Assembly (NCBI RefSeq): GCF_017355955.1
Contig: NZ_JAFFID010000005.1
Location: 1 to 64,000 of the forward strand
DNA: 64,000 nt
DNA from: Sabulibacter ruber
Lineage (GTDB): Bacteria > Bacteroidota > Bacteroidia > Cytophagales > Hymenobacteraceae
Reading direction: 5' to 3'
Shown here one piece after another: positions 17,210 to 25,657 of this stretch (the first letter of the stretch is position 1; every line of letters begins with the position of its first letter). The notes beneath the pieces were generated by a model. The model made no database searches. It was not told the DNA's origin and was given only the letters and a program-made list of their open reading frames with translations. Both the position numbers and the translations under genes were made by a program.

Positions 17210-17416
17210 TTTTCTTTGTTGCTACTACGGCGGTCTGTTCCGGTGGAAAACTGCTTATGGGCAAACCTTTCGCCACGCGTACAAAAAGGTGCGTCAGTGC
17301 GGTGATTTTCTCAGATTATGTCACCAAAAGCACGTAGAATTTGTTTAGAAGTAAGCAAGTATCCCAAGCGTTAGCGCCTTGTAGGAGCGGGAGAGAGCAA
17401 ACCTGTCAAAAACCTC

Positions 17417-17424
17417 TATCTTTG
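17417..17424 (+). promoter_or_regulatory. -7 element (TATCTTTG) of ribBA
   Basis: TAnnTTTG match 61 bp upstream of the chosen ribBA start. A good Shine-Dalgarno sequence (aggag at 17473-17477) lies 8 bp before the ATG at 17486, which decides the start. No FMN riboswitch-like structure was recognised in the leader. Confidence 0.45.
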
Positions 17425-17485
17425 CGCGCTCAAAGGCGAACGTTTGCCAAACTGGTTGGCTTGCCGCATAGTAGGAGAAAACACC

Positions 17486-18688
17486 ATGTTAGATAAAATA
17501 GAAGACGCAATAGAAGATATCAGAGCCGGTAAAGTAGTGATTGTGGTAGACGATGACGACCGCGAGAACGAAGGCGATTTTATCTGCGCTGCGGAGAAAA
17601 TAACTCCCGAAATCGTCAACTTTATGGCTACCCACGGCCGGGGCCTCATCTGCGCTCCGCTCACCGAGGAACGCTGCGATGAACTGGGCCTGGAACTGAT
17701 GGTGGGCCGCAATACCGCGTTGCACGCCACGCCGTTCACCGTATCGGTGGATTTGCTGGGCCACGGCTGTACCACCGGTATCTCGGCCTCTGACCGGGCC
17801 AAAACCATCCTGGCCCTCGCCGATCCTAAAACCGATCCGGCCTCATTGGGCAAACCGGGCCACATCTTCCCGCTGCGCGCCCGCAAAGAAGGCGTGATCA
17901 GAAGAGCCGGCCACACCGAAGCCGCCGTTGACTTAGCCAAACTGGCCGGTTTGTCACCCGCCGGGGTGTTGGTGGAGATCATGAACGAAGACGGCACCAT
18001 GGCCCGCATGCCCGATCTGGAGAAAGTAGCCGAGAAATTCAACCTCAAGCTCATCTCCATCAAAGACCTTATCAAGTACCGCCTGCAGAAAGAGAGCCTC
18101 ATTGACCGCGAAATTGCCGTGGAACTGCCCACCGACTGGGGAAACTTTGACCTGTACGCCTACACCCAGCGCAGCAACAACGCCAAGCACCTGGCCCTGG
18201 TGAAAGGCACCTGGGAAGAAGATGAGCCCATTCTGGTGCGCGTGCACTCATCCTGCGTTACCGGCGACATCTTCGGGTCTTGCCGCTGCGACTGCGGACC
18301 ACAGCTGCACAAAGCCATGGAAATGGTGGAGAAAGAAGGCAAAGGCGTAATTGTGTACATGAACCAGGAAGGCCGTGGCATTGGCCTCTTGAACAAACTG
18401 AAAGCCTACAAACTGCAGGAGCAAGGCCTGGACACCGTAGAAGCCAACCTGCAACTGGGCTTTGGCACCGATGAACGTGATTACGGCGTAGGAGCCCAAA
18501 TTCTGCGCGACCTAGGCGTGACCAAAATGCGGTTGCTTTCCAACAACCCCCGTAAGAGAACCGGCCTCATTGGTTATGGTTTGCAGATTGTAGAGCAGGT
18601 ACCCATTGAGATAGAGCCTAACACGCACAATCAAAAGTACTTAACTACTAAACGAGACAAGCTGGGCCACCTGATTTTGAAGAAATAA
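17486..18688 (+). CDS. ribBA: Bifunctional 3,4-dihydroxy-2-butanone-4-phosphate synthase / GTP cyclohydrolase II
   Basis: A 400-residue fusion enzyme supplying both precursors of riboflavin. The RibB half has the acidic loop DDRENEGD (23-30), followed by MATHGRGLICAPL and the HIFPLRARKEGVIRRAGHTE block. The RibA half has the zinc ligands Cys257, Cys266 and Cys268 (GSCRCDCG) and the GTP-binding MNQEGRGIGLLNK. It ends with the usual KRDKLGHL. The start at 17486 is chosen over an in-frame ATG 14 codons upstream because it follows an aggag ribosome binding site and gives the family N-terminus. Monocistronic by context. Confidence 0.95.
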   Translation: MLDKIEDAIEDIRAGKVVIVVDDDDRENEGDFICAAEKITPEIVNFMATHGRGLICAPLTEERCDELGLELMVGRNTALHATPFTVSVDLLGHGCTTGISASDRAKTILALADPKTDPASLGKPGHIFPLRARKEGVIRRAGHTEAAVDLAKLAGLSPAGVLVEIMNEDGTMARMPDLEKVAEKFNLKLISIKDLIKYRLQKESLIDREIAVELPTDWGNFDLYAYTQRSNNAKHLALVKGTWEEDEPILVRVHSSCVTGDIFGSCRCDCGPQLHKAMEMVEKEGKGVIVYMNQEGRGIGLLNKLKAYKLQEQGLDTVEANLQLGFGTDERDYGVGAQILRDLGVTKMRLLSNNPRKRTGLIGYGLQIVEQVPIEIEPNTHNQKYLTTKRDKLGHLILKK

Positions 18689-18727
18689 AAGCAAAAAGCG
18701 GAAGAGAAATCTTCCGCTTTTTGCTTT
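18688..18727 (+). terminator. Terminator of ribBA
   Basis: A perfect 17-bp stem (18688-18704 with 18711-18727); the left arm begins at the last base of the stop codon. Confidence 0.85.
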
Positions 18728-18953
18728 AAAGCAAGGTCTGTGTAGCATACGTAGTGTTTTCTTAATATTTTTAAAGTCCAAGTATGTATTAGAATACCAT
18801 TATATCAGAACAAGTCTTATATTTAAGAGGACAACGCACGAAAATATCTTCTGTTTGCGTTTAAAGTATAGAAAATAAGACAACCTTCTCTGTTTATTCA
18901 TGGTATATTTTTCCTAGAAGGGGATATTACTTTACTCAGAGAAATAGAATGAT

Positions 18954-19658
18954 ATGAAGATGATGGTAAGAAAAGCGTGTGGGCTTTTGGTTGTACTGTT
19001 CCTCTTGACAGTCAACACTTTTGCCCAGTCTACCGGCCTGGTAGACCAGTGGCCTCAAGGGCGGGTGTACTTAACTTCTGGAGATTCGGTTAGTGGCAAG
19101 ATTACCTACCACCGGGCCGAGGACATGATTAAAATCAACAAACCAGATGGATCTGTGGTGGCGTACTCGCCGGTGGCGGTAAGAGGGTTTGAAGCCATTG
19201 ACAATGACGGGCGGTACCGCCGGGTATTTGTCACGCAGCGCTGGAACCTGGGCAATGATTACAGCGATTTCCTGGCCCCGGCCTTCTTTGAGCAGATTGT
19301 GATTGGAAACTACGGCCTGCTCAAGCGCGAAACCATGACCCGCCGGGACATCAGCCGTGATCCTATGTACCGCAGCAACTACTACTACCCGTACGGCGGT
19401 TATCCTATGGGCGGACCCATGTACGTAGAGCAGCGCCTGGACAATTACTTTATTCTCATGCCCAGCGGCAAAGTGAAAGAACTCCGCAACGTGAAGAAAG
19501 ACCTGGAAGTGATTTTCGGGAAGAAGGACAGGGTGATGAAAGATTACATCAAACAAAACAAACTCAAATACACCAGCCTGCCAGACCTGGCCAAGATTGT
19601 GAGTTATTTTGGAGCCATCTCCCAGCCCGAGGTAAAAACAACCTCCATGCAGCCATGA
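18954..19658 (+). CDS. Hypothetical secreted protein
   Basis: A 234-residue protein with a Sec signal peptide (about 1-25, ending NTFAQS). The mature part starts with a strand-rich segment, RVYLTSGDSVSGKITYH and MIKINKPDGSVVAYSP, suggesting a small beta-domain. A Tyr/Gly/Pro-rich stretch (about 140-165) and a basic helical tail (LRNVKKDLEVIFGKKDRVM) follow. I do not recognise the family, though such periplasmic proteins are frequent in Cytophagales. A 226-bp leader precedes it and a strong hairpin follows. Confidence 0.7.
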   Translation: MKMMVRKACGLLVVLFLLTVNTFAQSTGLVDQWPQGRVYLTSGDSVSGKITYHRAEDMIKINKPDGSVVAYSPVAVRGFEAIDNDGRYRRVFVTQRWNLGNDYSDFLAPAFFEQIVIGNYGLLKRETMTRRDISRDPMYRSNYYYPYGGYPMGGPMYVEQRLDNYFILMPSGKVKELRNVKKDLEVIFGKKDRVMKDYIKQNKLKYTSLPDLAKIVSYFGAISQPEVKTTSMQP

Positions 19659-19705
19659 GAAACCTTTACTCAATCCACTCTGAATAAAGTGCCTTCGCCC
19701 ATAAA

Positions 19706-19743
19706 CAGAGCGCCCGCTGAATCTTGGTTCAGCGGGCGCTCTG
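19706..19743. terminator. Bidirectional terminator between convergent genes
   Basis: A perfect 16-bp G+C-rich stem (19706-19721 with 19728-19743) and a 6-base loop, between the ends of the 18954 gene and the ABC permease gene. Confidence 0.8.
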
Positions 19744-19781
19744 CTTTTAGGGTGTTTTATGAAAAACGAGCCCGAAACAAC

Positions 19782-20555
19782 CTACAAGTCCCGTGCCCGA
19801 AGCAAATAGTAAGAAAGAAAACAGAACAAACCTATGTACAGAACAGCCGGTATAGTGGCTTGTAGCGGGGAAAGCACCTCTGAAGTGCCTAACATCAACT
19901 GCTCTAGCTCCCGGTGCGGGTTAGGCGTGAGATTGCCCAATACCTTCATAGGAAAATATTTGTCAATCGCATCCGGGGTTTGCCAGTTGATCAGACGCTC
20001 CACCACCAAGGTATACGCCATGAACACCATTATAGCCAGGCCGGTTTTCCGTAGCAGGAAAGCAATCAGCATGGCCAAAGACATATAGCCTACCAACTGC
20101 AGCAGGTAGTACAGAATGTATTGGGCATCGGTGAACATGCCGGTGTTTTCTGCCCCTTTTCCGTAATACAGGCCAAAACCAATTCCCAGCAGCAGCACAT
20201 ACAACGCCAGCGCGATGGCCAGCAGCAGAATGACTGAATACTTGCCCTGCACCAGGGTAGCCCTTGAGAAGCCGTCAATCACTTGCTGCCGGAAAGTGCG
20301 GAACGCGTATTCATCTGACACCAGGATGATGATGAGAATGCCCGGAATGAGGTTCAGGAAACTGGACACGTAGGCAATGTGCTGCCAGAGCCTCGGGAAC
20401 TGGTACAGCTCGGCCCCGGCGGCCTGTCCGTTGACCTGCACGTGCCCGCGGGCGTAGAAGAAGATGAAAAGCAAGCTGAGCTGCAGCACCAAAAGCACCC
20501 AGAACGTTGAGTAGGGCAGCAGTTTGCGAAGTTCTATGCGGAGAAGGGAGGTCAT
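19782..20555 (-). CDS. ABC-2 type transporter permease
   Basis: A 257-residue integral membrane protein with six predicted membrane segments; the first is at about 15-35 (FWVLLVLQLSLLFIFFYA) and the last ends the protein (VLYIGLFCFLSYYLL). The loop after the second helix (DEYAFRTFRQQVIDGFSRAT) is the short cytoplasmic helix that contacts the ATPase in ABC-2 exporters. Its start overlaps the ATPase gene by 4 bp, so the pair forms one exporter. The substrate is unknown. It resembles BcrB/NatB-like permeases used for peptides, drugs or ions. Confidence 0.88.
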   Translation of the reverse strand: MTSLLRIELRKLLPYSTFWVLLVLQLSLLFIFFYARGHVQVNGQAAGAELYQFPRLWQHIAYVSSFLNLIPGILIIILVSDEYAFRTFRQQVIDGFSRATLVQGKYSVILLLAIALALYVLLLGIGFGLYYGKGAENTGMFTDAQYILYYLLQLVGYMSLAMLIAFLLRKTGLAIMVFMAYTLVVERLINWQTPDAIDKYFPMKVLGNLTPNPHRELEQLMLGTSEVLSPLQATIPAVLYIGLFCFLSYYLLRARDL

Positions 20556-21454
20556 GCGTGTTCGGCTTTAATGATTTCTAAGAATTGGCTTTCCAGGCTC
20601 CGTTTCCGGACCACCAGTTGGCCCAATGCCACGCCCTGCGCAAAGAACGCCCGGTTCAGCTCTGAACTCTGGATGCCCTCCTGCAACGTGATCTGTACCT
20701 GCTGATTTACCTGGTGCGCCTGAGTCACAAACGGCAGCAGACGGGCAATTTGCAGAAGCTGCTCTACCGGAGCGCCGCCGTTAATGAAAATCAGGTCATT
20801 GGTGGCTAGGATAGAGGAAACCGGGCCCTGGGCTTTCAGTTTGCCGCTTCGGAGCACCGCCATGTGGGTGCAGACTTTCTCCACTTCGTCCAGCAGGTGA
20901 CTGGCCAGCAGAATGGTTTTGCCCTGGGCCGCGATGTCCAGAATCAACTGACGTACCTCGGCAATTCCTTCGGGGTCCAGGCCGTTGGTGGGTTCGTCCA
21001 GCACCAGCACCTCGGGGTCACCCAACAGGGCCGCACCAATGGCCAGCCGTTGCTTCATCCCCAGAGAATACCCTTTGAACTTGTCGTTTCTGCGTTTGCC
21101 AAGGCCTACGGTTTCCAACGTTGCCGGAATGCGGGAGTGGTCCACGCCCTTCACATCGGCGGAAATGCGCAGGTTCTCTTCACCGGTGAGGTACGGATAA
21201 AAGTTGGGAGTTTCCAGCAGCGCGCCTATCCGCCGCTTAGTGCTTTTAGAGGCGGGTTGCCCAAACCACTGGAACGAGCCACCGCTGGGGTTGATCACGT
21301 CCAGCACAATGCCCAAAGTGGTGGTTTTGCCGCTGCCGTTGGGGCCCAGCAGACCATAAATGCTGCCTTGCGGAACGTTGATGCTCAATTGGTCCAAAGC
21401 CTGAACGGCCCCGTACCGTTTGCTCAGGCCCTGAATAGTTAAAATTTCTGCCAA
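20552..21454 (-). CDS. ABC transporter ATP-binding protein
   Basis: A 300-residue ATPase with Walker A GLLGPNGSGKTTTLG (about 36-47), signature motif YSLGMKQRLAIGAAL, Walker B VLVLDEPTNGLDPEG and switch His (LLASHLLDEVEKV). The C-terminal 80 residues form the accessory domain common in BcrA/NatA-type exporters. It forms one complex with the permease encoded immediately downstream (4-bp overlap). Nothing in the sequence tells the substrate; no two-component regulator or resistance marker adjoins it. Confidence 0.93.
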   Translation of the reverse strand: MAEILTIQGLSKRYGAVQALDQLSINVPQGSIYGLLGPNGSGKTTTLGIVLDVINPSGGSFQWFGQPASKSTKRRIGALLETPNFYPYLTGEENLRISADVKGVDHSRIPATLETVGLGKRRNDKFKGYSLGMKQRLAIGAALLGDPEVLVLDEPTNGLDPEGIAEVRQLILDIAAQGKTILLASHLLDEVEKVCTHMAVLRSGKLKAQGPVSSILATNDLIFINGGAPVEQLLQIARLLPFVTQAHQVNQQVQITLQEGIQSSELNRAFFAQGVALGQLVVRKRSLESQFLEIIKAEHA

Positions 21455-21533
21455 AGGGGTGAAGGTTGAAAATGGTGTTCCGCAAAGCTAGAAGGATTTA
21501 AAAGAAATGCGAGGCTGCCCGGTTTCTTTTAAC

Positions 21534-21569
21534 AGCAGAAAGCCCACCTTTTGGGGCGGGCTTTCTGCT
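21534..21569 (-). terminator. Terminator of the BlaI-M56 pair
   Basis: A 15-bp stem with one mismatch (21534-21548 with 21555-21569), located just past the M56 gene end on the minus strand. Confidence 0.7.
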
Positions 21570-21619
21570 TTGGGGCTGTTTTCCTGAAAATGGTCAGAAA
21601 ACGAAGCCCATGCCATCTG

Positions 21620-22972
21620 TTACTTTTTTCTTTGGGTAGGAGGCGGAGGCGGCGGAAGCGTGCCAAATTTCTTCTCAAAGGCAGCCATGCCCTGCGCGGT
21701 CTGGTCAAAGGTCTCCACCTCGCCGGAAGTGTAGATGACGTGTAAGCTTCCTTCGTCCATGCTCAGGCCTTTTACGTTGGGGTTCCGGTCTTTAAAGGCC
21801 TGTGATAAACTGATGTTGGCCGGTGGCGGTGGCGGAGGTGGCGCTAAAGGAGCAGCCACGGCCGGAGGCGGCGGGGGAGGAGATACCGGCAAGCTGCCGT
21901 ATTTCTTCTCAGTCTCGGCATTGCCCTGCGGAGTGCTGGGGTACTTTTCGGTTTGGCCAGATTTGAGGTACACAAACAGATTCTCCCGGTCCCAGCCTAA
22001 ACCCTTCACCGTGGGGTTTCGCTTCAGGAAGTTCTGGTATTGTTCCTGCGGAGAAAGCTGCTTGGCTTGTGCCTGCTGAGGCTGGAGTTCCTCCAGTTCT
22101 GCGCTGGACCCCGGAATGCTCTGGCAGGCGAAAACCAGCGAGACAAGAACCGGAATGGCAGCCAGGAAGCGTAGTTGCTGTACCCTGGCCGAGGGGGCTT
22201 TATTCATCATCGTGATTCGGTGTTTAAGGGAGTGATAACTGAAAGAAGAAGACAACGTGAAAGGCGATGCCCCAGCCGTTTGTAGAAGCGAGTACTGGTA
22301 CTGTTTCCGGTCAATGCCCGCTTGTAAGGTTTGCTGGTCTGTGAGGAACTCAAGATTCTGCTTCAGCGCCTTGCGCAAAAGCCACACCACCGGGTTAAAC
22401 CAGTGAATCAGGGTGGTAATCTCCACCAGAAGAATGTCCAGGGTATGCCACTGCCGCACATGGGTGTGCTCGTGCTGCAGAATAGGAAGCCAGTCCTGCG
22501 GTGGGTGCTGCCGGGGATTGAAATAGATGGCGTTCCCAAACGAGAAAGGCGGCAGCTTGGCCTGTACATCGCGGTACCGAATGCCCTGGTAAGCCGAAGG
22601 CCTTGACCGCCGGTGGATGCGGTGCAAAGACACCAGTTGAACCAGGAACCTCAGTCCCATCACGCCCGCACCAAGCCAGAAAACAGCCACCAGGATCTGC
22701 CAGAAATCAACCGCCGCCTCAGCCGGAGCCAACTCATTGGGGACCTGCCAGGCGGATGAATACTGATACAGCACCTGGTAAATGCGCTGTTTTTCCTTAA
22801 ACAGCCCAGAAACGTCAATGAAGGGAAGCAAGCTCACCAACAGGATTCCCGCCAAAAGGAACAGCCGGTTCAGCCAATGGAAGGTGGTCTGGCGTAAGGC
22901 CACCTGGTAGATCAGGTAAAGCAAAGCCAGGCCAATGTTTACCTGAAGGAGGTAGTGGAGCAAGGCCGGCAT
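21620..22972 (-). CDS. M56 (BlaR1/MecR1-like) membrane metallopeptidase with duplicated C-terminal repeats
   Basis: A 450-residue protein with several N-terminal membrane helices, then the zinc protease motif HEHTHVRQWHTLD and a following helix ending near HWFNPVVWLLRKAL. In this family signal-induced activation leads to cleavage of the partner BlaI repressor, whose gene lies directly upstream (1-bp gap). The sensor side is unusual: after the last membrane helix (about 275-290) come two copies of a roughly 40-residue module, NPTVKGLGWDRENLFVYLKS and NPNVKGLSMDEGSLHVIYTS, each followed by a Pro-rich tract. No penicillin-binding domain is present. Start placed at MPALLHY, right after the blaI stop. 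Confidence 0.88.
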   Translation of the reverse strand: MPALLHYLLQVNIGLALLYLIYQVALRQTTFHWLNRLFLLAGILLVSLLPFIDVSGLFKEKQRIYQVLYQYSSAWQVPNELAPAEAAVDFWQILVAVFWLGAGVMGLRFLVQLVSLHRIHRRSRPSAYQGIRYRDVQAKLPPFSFGNAIYFNPRQHPPQDWLPILQHEHTHVRQWHTLDILLVEITTLIHWFNPVVWLLRKALKQNLEFLTDQQTLQAGIDRKQYQYSLLQTAGASPFTLSSSFSYHSLKHRITMMNKAPSARVQQLRFLAAIPVLVSLVFACQSIPGSSAELEELQPQQAQAKQLSPQEQYQNFLKRNPTVKGLGWDRENLFVYLKSGQTEKYPSTPQGNAETEKKYGSLPVSPPPPPPAVAAPLAPPPPPPPANISLSQAFKDRNPNVKGLSMDEGSLHVIYTSGEVETFDQTAQGMAAFEKKFGTLPPPPPPTQRKK

Positions 22973-22973
22973 G

Positions 22974-23339
22974 TCATTCGGGTTTAGGGTTTTCAATCAT
23001 CCGGATGATCTCCTTCAGTTCCTCGGGGCTGAGCTGCTTTTCCTTCACGAAGAACGCCACCAGCTCTTTGTAGGAGTTCTGGAAGTAGTTGCCCACAAAG
23101 CCTTTCATGAACTTCTTCTTGTACTCCTCGGCTTTGATGAGCGGCGCGTAGCGGTAGGTGTTGCCCAGTTTCTTGGCCTCTACAAAACCCTTCTTCTCCA
23201 GGTTTTTCACCGTGGAGGCTAGGGTGGTGTAAGGCGGTTTAGGTTCAGGGAGCTTCTCCAGGAAATCCTTGATAAACCCTCCGCCCGTTTCCCAGATCAC
23301 CTGCATGGCCTCTTCTTCTTGTTGTGTCAGTTTCTCCAT
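22974..23339 (-). CDS. BlaI/MecI-family transcriptional repressor
   Basis: A 121-residue winged-helix repressor: LTQQEEEAMQVIWE, then PPYTTLASTVKNLEKKGFV as recognition helix and wing, and the C-terminal dimerisation helices (FFVKEKQLSPEELKEII). Family members bind TACA/TGTA-type dyads as dimers and are cleaved when the M56 partner is activated. A pair of overlapping dyads (23360-23385) lies 20 bp upstream of the start, where binding would shut off its own transcript. Co-transcribed with the M56 gene. Confidence 0.93.
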   Translation of the reverse strand: MEKLTQQEEEAMQVIWETGGGFIKDFLEKLPEPKPPYTTLASTVKNLEKKGFVEAKKLGNTYRYAPLIKAEEYKKKFMKGFVGNYFQNSYKELVAFFVKEKQLSPEELKEIIRMIENPKPE

Positions 23340-23359
23340 AGCTACATTTTTTACGACTG

Positions 23360-23385
23360 TTTCGTAATTCTACGAAATTTTCGTA
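23360..23385. promoter_or_regulatory. Probable BlaI operator (two overlapping dyads)
   Basis: TTTCGTA-ATTC-TACGAAA (23360-23377) is a perfect inverted repeat. It overlaps TACGAAA-T-TTTCGTA (23371-23385), and another half-site, ttacga, lies at 23351. The spacing and position just upstream of blaI fit autorepression. Confidence 0.65.
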
Positions 23386-23426
23386 ATTAAGTATCATCCA
23401 AGGAGAAATATTTTTCATTTGAAAAG

Positions 23427-23461
23427 AAGAAGCCTCTTTCTGAGGTGGAAAGAGGCTTCTT
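23427..23461. terminator. Hairpin upstream of blaI
   Basis: A perfect 14-bp stem (23427-23440 with 23448-23461), followed by T-rich DNA on the minus-strand side. It may stop transcription coming from the M14 gene before it reaches blaI. Confidence 0.6.
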
Positions 23462-23532
23462 GTTTTGAAATAAACAGCAAGTTTTCTCTTAGAATTAATG
23501 ATCAGTCATCACCACCATTCTTTAACATTTTT

Positions 23533-23626
23533 TGTCATCCTGAAAGGATCTTGTGGGCGAACGGTAATAGTGGCTGTTCTTTGTCTTTCTAGTTCGCCAC
23601 CAAGATCTTTCCAAGATGACAGAAGG
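23533..23626 (+). repeat. Imperfect palindromic repeat, family D, copy 2
   Basis: Begins tgtcatcctgaaaggatctt and ends ctttccaagatgaca, i.e. about 30-bp imperfect inverted ends around a 30-bp centre. The same element in the opposite orientation is at 46799-46888. Confidence 0.8.
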
Positions 23627-23649
23627 GGGGAAGGGCTTTGACCGAGGGG

Positions 23650-23720
23650 GAACGGTAATGGCAAAAAAGCCAAGGCTATTCTAGCTTGCTCACAAGATCC
23701 TTCCAGGATGACAGAAGGGG
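23650..23720 (+). repeat. Imperfect palindromic repeat, family D, copy 3 (right half)
   Basis: The centre (aacggtaatgg) and right end (cacaagatccttccaggatg, then aca) of family D are present; the left arm is missing. It lies in direct orientation 30 bp after copy 2. Confidence 0.65.
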
Positions 23721-23738
23721 AAGAAGTAAGGGCAAAAG

Positions 23739-23776
23739 AAAGAGCCCTAAAACCATTTAGGGTTTTAGGGCTCTTT
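23739..23776 (-). terminator. Terminator of the M14 peptidase gene
   Basis: A perfect 16-bp stem (23739-23754 with 23761-23776) lying 27 bp past the stop of the minus-strand gene. Confidence 0.8.
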
Positions 23777-23802
23777 AAAAAAAATCGGCTTAAAACAAGA
23801 CG

Positions 23803-25557
23803 CTATAGTATTGGCAACGCCCCGCCTGTCCAGCGGGCTACTGGGTAGCGCAGGTGGGTGTTCTCGTAGTGCGGCGTGTTGCGGTACACGAAGTTGAGCT
23901 GGGCCTGGGCGCTTTTGGCCAACGATGGATCTTTGGCTTTGGCTTCTTCCAGGGCGGCTTTCAGTTTAGGGTCTTTCTTGAGGTACTCCGCCGCCAAGTC
24001 CTCAAACACGTAGGCCGAGAAATGTTCTTTCTGGCCCAGCATGGAGTCAAAAAAGTTCCAGGCAAAGTAGGAGTCCGGGGCTTGGGGTTCCAGGGTCTCT
24101 ACCAGGAAACGGTTGCTCACCTGGTTCAGGTACACCACATAATCACCTGCGAAGTACTGGATGGGCTGCTGGGTTTTGCGCACCTGCACATCAGTGTGAA
24201 GGTAGTGGCCCTCGTAAGGACGCTGCCCGGTCTTGTAATCGGTGATGTAGTAGGTCTCGGGGGTGAGGACGGTGTCTTTGCTCAGGCGTTTCAGTTCCAC
24301 CTGGTTCTGCTGCAGCCGGTCAATGACCTCGGTCCAGGCCTGCGGAATGATATAGGCCACGGGCTTGGACACGGTGAGCGTGGGCCGGAAGGTATCAAAG
24401 AACTTCACGGGGCGGGTGAACGGCGCTTTGCGGTCATAGTACAGGCGCTCCAGGCCGGAGACCTCGCTGGCTTTGTAGTTGGCCTCGAAGCCTTTAAAGT
24501 TGATGGTCTCTACTTGCGTGGTATCGGGTTCCCAGTTCAAGACAAACTCCTGCTGGGTAAGCAAAGCGGCGCGGTCCTGCTGACGGGCAGCCTGGATGGT
24601 CTTGCCGTTTTGGGCCACGTAGCCCAGAAACTCCAGCATGAGGTCATAGGTGGAAGCCACCCGCTTGTCAAAGGACTTCAGCATGTGCGTCTCGGGGATA
24701 AAGCCTAGGGTCTGGAAGAGCGTGGTGTAGCCGCTGGCGTAGCGGGGCAAATCGGCGAAGCCGAAGATACCGGTTTCGGGCGTCTCACCGCGGGAGTTCA
24801 CGTAGGGCACCAGCGGCCACTTGCGCTTCTCCATGCCTTTGTAGAGCGCCGGAATCATCTGCTGTTTCAAAAGCGTGCCCAAAGCGCCGCCCAATTTGTT
24901 GTGCTGCGTGGGGATGAGCGTCATGGTGTACTGGTAATCGGCGCCGTTGCTGGTGTGGTTGTCCACGAACACCTCGGGGTCCCAGGTCCGGAAGATGGTG
25001 GCGAAGGTCTTGGCGTTTTTGGAGTCTTCCTTGATGAAATCGCGGTTCAGGTCCAGGTTGCGGGCGTTGCCCCGGAAACCGTAGCTCTCGGGTCCGTTCT
25101 GGTTTGTGCGGGTGTGGCTGTTGCGGTTCAGGGCGCCACCCACGTTGTAAATAGGAATGATCACTAGTACCACGTTGTCCAGCTGTTTCCGCAGTTTCTT
25201 GTTTTGCACCAGGTCGCGGGTGAGCATCATGGTGGCGTCAATGCCCTCGGGCTCGCCCGGATGGATGCCGTTCTGCACCAGCAGCACCGTCTTGCCCTTC
25301 CGGTGAATGGACTCCGGATCAAAATCGCCATCGGTAGACACCACCACGGTGTGCAGCGGTTTGCCTACATCGGTCATGCCCACGGGCGTCATCTTGATCT
25401 CATGATAGGCCTCGTCCAGGCGCTGGTAGTAGTCAATGCACTCGTAGTAAGTGGCGGTCTGGTTGCGGTTGCTTTTCTCGTAAGGGGTTCGCCAATCGGG
25501 GGCCGCGGGTCCGGCGGAAAGCAGCCCTCCAATCAGGGTAAGCAAGGGAAGAAACAT
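23803..25557 (-). CDS. M14-family zinc carboxypeptidase, secreted
   Basis: A 584-residue protein with a short signal peptide (about 1-19). The M14 zinc site is visible: His99 and Glu102 in QNGIHPGEPEG, and His201 in VFVDNHTSNGADYQ. The conserved RNLDLNRDF block lies between them and the FIPETHMLKSF region carries the catalytic-side residues further on. The C-terminal 250 residues form a separate beta-rich domain (FKGFEANYKASEVSGLERLYY onward). M14 enzymes remove C-terminal amino acids from peptides or act on cell-wall peptides. The gene is a single unit between two repeat-rich spacers. Confidence 0.9.
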   Translation of the reverse strand: MFLPLLTLIGGLLSAGPAAPDWRTPYEKSNRNQTATYYECIDYYQRLDEAYHEIKMTPVGMTDVGKPLHTVVVSTDGDFDPESIHRKGKTVLLVQNGIHPGEPEGIDATMMLTRDLVQNKKLRKQLDNVVLVIIPIYNVGGALNRNSHTRTNQNGPESYGFRGNARNLDLNRDFIKEDSKNAKTFATIFRTWDPEVFVDNHTSNGADYQYTMTLIPTQHNKLGGALGTLLKQQMIPALYKGMEKRKWPLVPYVNSRGETPETGIFGFADLPRYASGYTTLFQTLGFIPETHMLKSFDKRVASTYDLMLEFLGYVAQNGKTIQAARQQDRAALLTQQEFVLNWEPDTTQVETINFKGFEANYKASEVSGLERLYYDRKAPFTRPVKFFDTFRPTLTVSKPVAYIIPQAWTEVIDRLQQNQVELKRLSKDTVLTPETYYITDYKTGQRPYEGHYLHTDVQVRKTQQPIQYFAGDYVVYLNQVSNRFLVETLEPQAPDSYFAWNFFDSMLGQKEHFSAYVFEDLAAEYLKKDPKLKAALEEAKAKDPSLAKSAQAQLNFVYRNTPHYENTHLRYPVARWTGGALPIL

Positions 25558-25657
25558 GATGCGGTTTGGTGTTGAATGAAGGGGTAATGTTAGTTATTCT
25601 GTGGGGAAATGAAAAGGAAAGGTTGATGCGGATGCAGAATGCTTGTGCATGCAGTTT

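Noticed and set aside
17425..17485. FMN riboswitch before ribBA
   Set aside because: The leader is too short and lacks the conserved helices of the FMN element.
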